Source of the DNA: Mariniphaga sp041684965
GTDB taxonomy: Bacteria; Bacteroidota; Bacteroidia; Bacteroidales; Prolixibacteraceae
Direction: 5' to 3'
Assembly: GCA_041684965.1 (NCBI GenBank)
Contig: JAWLGR010000004.1
Location: 176,239-240,238 of the forward strand
DNA: 64,000 bases
The position numbers were made by a program, and so were the translations under genes. The notes beneath the pieces were generated by a model. The model saw only the letters and a program-made list of their open reading frames with translations, was not told the DNA's origin and did not search any database. Positions 63,400 to 64,000 of the stretch are shown in pieces; position 1 is the first letter of the stretch, and each line of letters starts with the position of its first letter.

Positions 63400-63520
63400 T
63401 TACTTTTATTTTTATTTCGTTTTAATAACCGGGCGTTAATGGCCACAATAACGGTACTTAACCTCATCACGTCCCCGCCCAATGCCGGACTAATGAGAAT
63501 GCCCGCTCTGAAACAGAACA
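63396..63520 (-). pseudogene. Relic C-terminus of a P-type ATPase
   Basis: The minus strand reads 'RAGILISPALGGDVMRLSTV' and 'IVAINARLLKRNKNKSK' plus stop. This matches the last membrane helix and tail of P1B metal ATPases ('LSPA.GA.LMS.STVIVAINA.LL'). The upstream sequence is not ATPase-like, so only the final ~40 codons remain. Its TGA overlaps the rhodanese ATG. Confidence 0.8.
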
Positions 63521-63551
63521 CCAGTCTTCATAGAAAAAAGCGACCAAAATT

Positions 63552-63773
63552 CTACATCAAATCTTTTTTGCGTTTTTCAAACTCCTCTTTATCAATTTCA
63601 CCGCTTGCATAACGTTCTTTTAAAATGTCGAGTGCTGTTTTCCCTGAACTTTGGGCTGAACCGGTCCGATTCATTGATTTTACAACGATCCAAATAACAG
63701 CAAGAACAATAATGAGGCCGATGATCCACCACCAACCCATTCCCCAGCCGTGTCCTCCGAATCCGTCCATCAC
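63552..63773 (-). CDS. SHOCT-domain small membrane protein
   Basis: 73 residues: Gly/Trp-rich start 'MMDGFGGHGWGMGWWW', one membrane helix (~16-34), then a C-terminal SHOCT domain ('ALDILKERYASGEIDKEEFE'). SHOCT proteins of this length are common beside metal-resistance operons. They are thought to act in oligomerisation at the membrane; detailed function unknown. Confidence 0.85.
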   Translation of the reverse strand: MMDGFGGHGWGMGWWWIIGLIIVLAVIWIVVKSMNRTGSAQSSGKTALDILKERYASGEIDKEEFEKRKKDLM

Positions 63774-63790
63774 AATTAGCTCCTTTCCTT

Positions 63791-64000
63791 TTATTGATTA
63801 TTTTGATTCTGCATCATGCCACCACGGTTTTGCATCATGCCACCCCGGCCCTGGTTCATCATTCCCCCCTGCATCATGCCGCCACCTTGCATCATCTGAA
63901 TTTTCAGTTGCTCTTTTTGGTCGCTGTTGAGCAGGGTTTTCATTTTCCCTGCCGTTTCGTAGGCTGCCACTCTCATATTGATTTTGGTTTCAGAACAGGC
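63791..64000 (-). CDS. Met/Gly-rich protein of the metal cluster (N-terminus outside the window)
   Basis: The frame is open to the window edge, so the start is missing. Visible part: 'AYETAGKMKTLLNSDQKEQL' resembles the helix of Spy/CpxP-like periplasmic proteins, then a low-complexity tail of GGMMQ/NRGGMMQ repeats. Methionine-rich tails bind Cu(I) or Ag(I). It is the most upstream gene of the minus-strand metal cluster seen here. Confidence 0.6.
   Translation of the reverse strand, partial: ACSETKINMRVAAYETAGKMKTLLNSDQKEQLKIQMMQGGGMMQGGMMNQGRGGMMQNRGGMMQNQNNQ

Overview
The window comes from a Bacteroidota chromosome, probably a free-living Marinilabiliales-type organism (lineage is inference). 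The signs are several secreted proteins with Por/T9SS C-terminal sorting domains, a TonB receptor with a carboxypeptidase-like N-terminal domain, a SusD-type domain, DUF5686, TAnnTTTG-type -7 promoter elements, and few Shine-Dalgarno sequences.

Layout. 1-1.4 kb: 3' end of a large Ig-like T9SS protein. 1.6-8.26 kb and 13.9-26.7 kb: two blocks of accessory genes, all on the + strand (T9SS protein, double GNAT, methyltransferases, Rnk-like factor, HhH-GPD protein, MDR oxidoreductase, restriction-modification operon, SusD mosaic, XRE regulator). They are separated by a recurring set of non-coding repeats: an R2 element after genes, an R1 element before genes, and IS21-end-like blocks between. Relic gene ends and broken genes lie at the junctions. 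8.27-13.7 kb, between the blocks: a minus-strand lipoprotein/TonB-receptor operon whose upstream region has the same 11-bp-periodic box as the phosphate operon. 26.9-34.7 kb: a complete minus-strand phosphate regulon (porin-pstS-pstC-pstA-pstB-phoU-phoB-phoR). 35.13-36.59 kb: a non-coding tandem array of about 4.3 copies of a ~330-370 bp unit built of nested inverted repeats. 36.7-42.3 kb: outer-membrane and secreted proteins. 42.4-49.3 kb: glgX-treZ-treY (trehalose from glycogen or maltodextrin). 49.3-53.6 kb: a PiT phosphate permease with a PhoU-like tail and a second two-component pair. 53.6-60.3 kb: membrane protein, rpoN, asnS, Tat-exported Gfo/Idh/MocA oxidoreductase, and a tetraheme cytochrome fused to a formylglycine-generating-enzyme domain. 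60.67 kb: initiator tRNA-fMet, followed to the window end by a decayed metal-resistance cluster with two P-type ATPase relics.

Most noteworthy: (1) a type IIG-like restriction-methyltransferase with a complete HUH/Y1 (RAYT-like) transposase domain inserted in frame between methyltransferase motif I and NPPY, and with REP-like palindromes inside the coding sequence; it is followed by SMEK and RhuM genes. (2) The cassette-like accessory array with conserved inter-gene modules. (3) The palindromic ~330-bp tandem array. (4) A shared 11-bp-periodic box that suggests the TonB/lipoprotein operon belongs to the Pho regulon.
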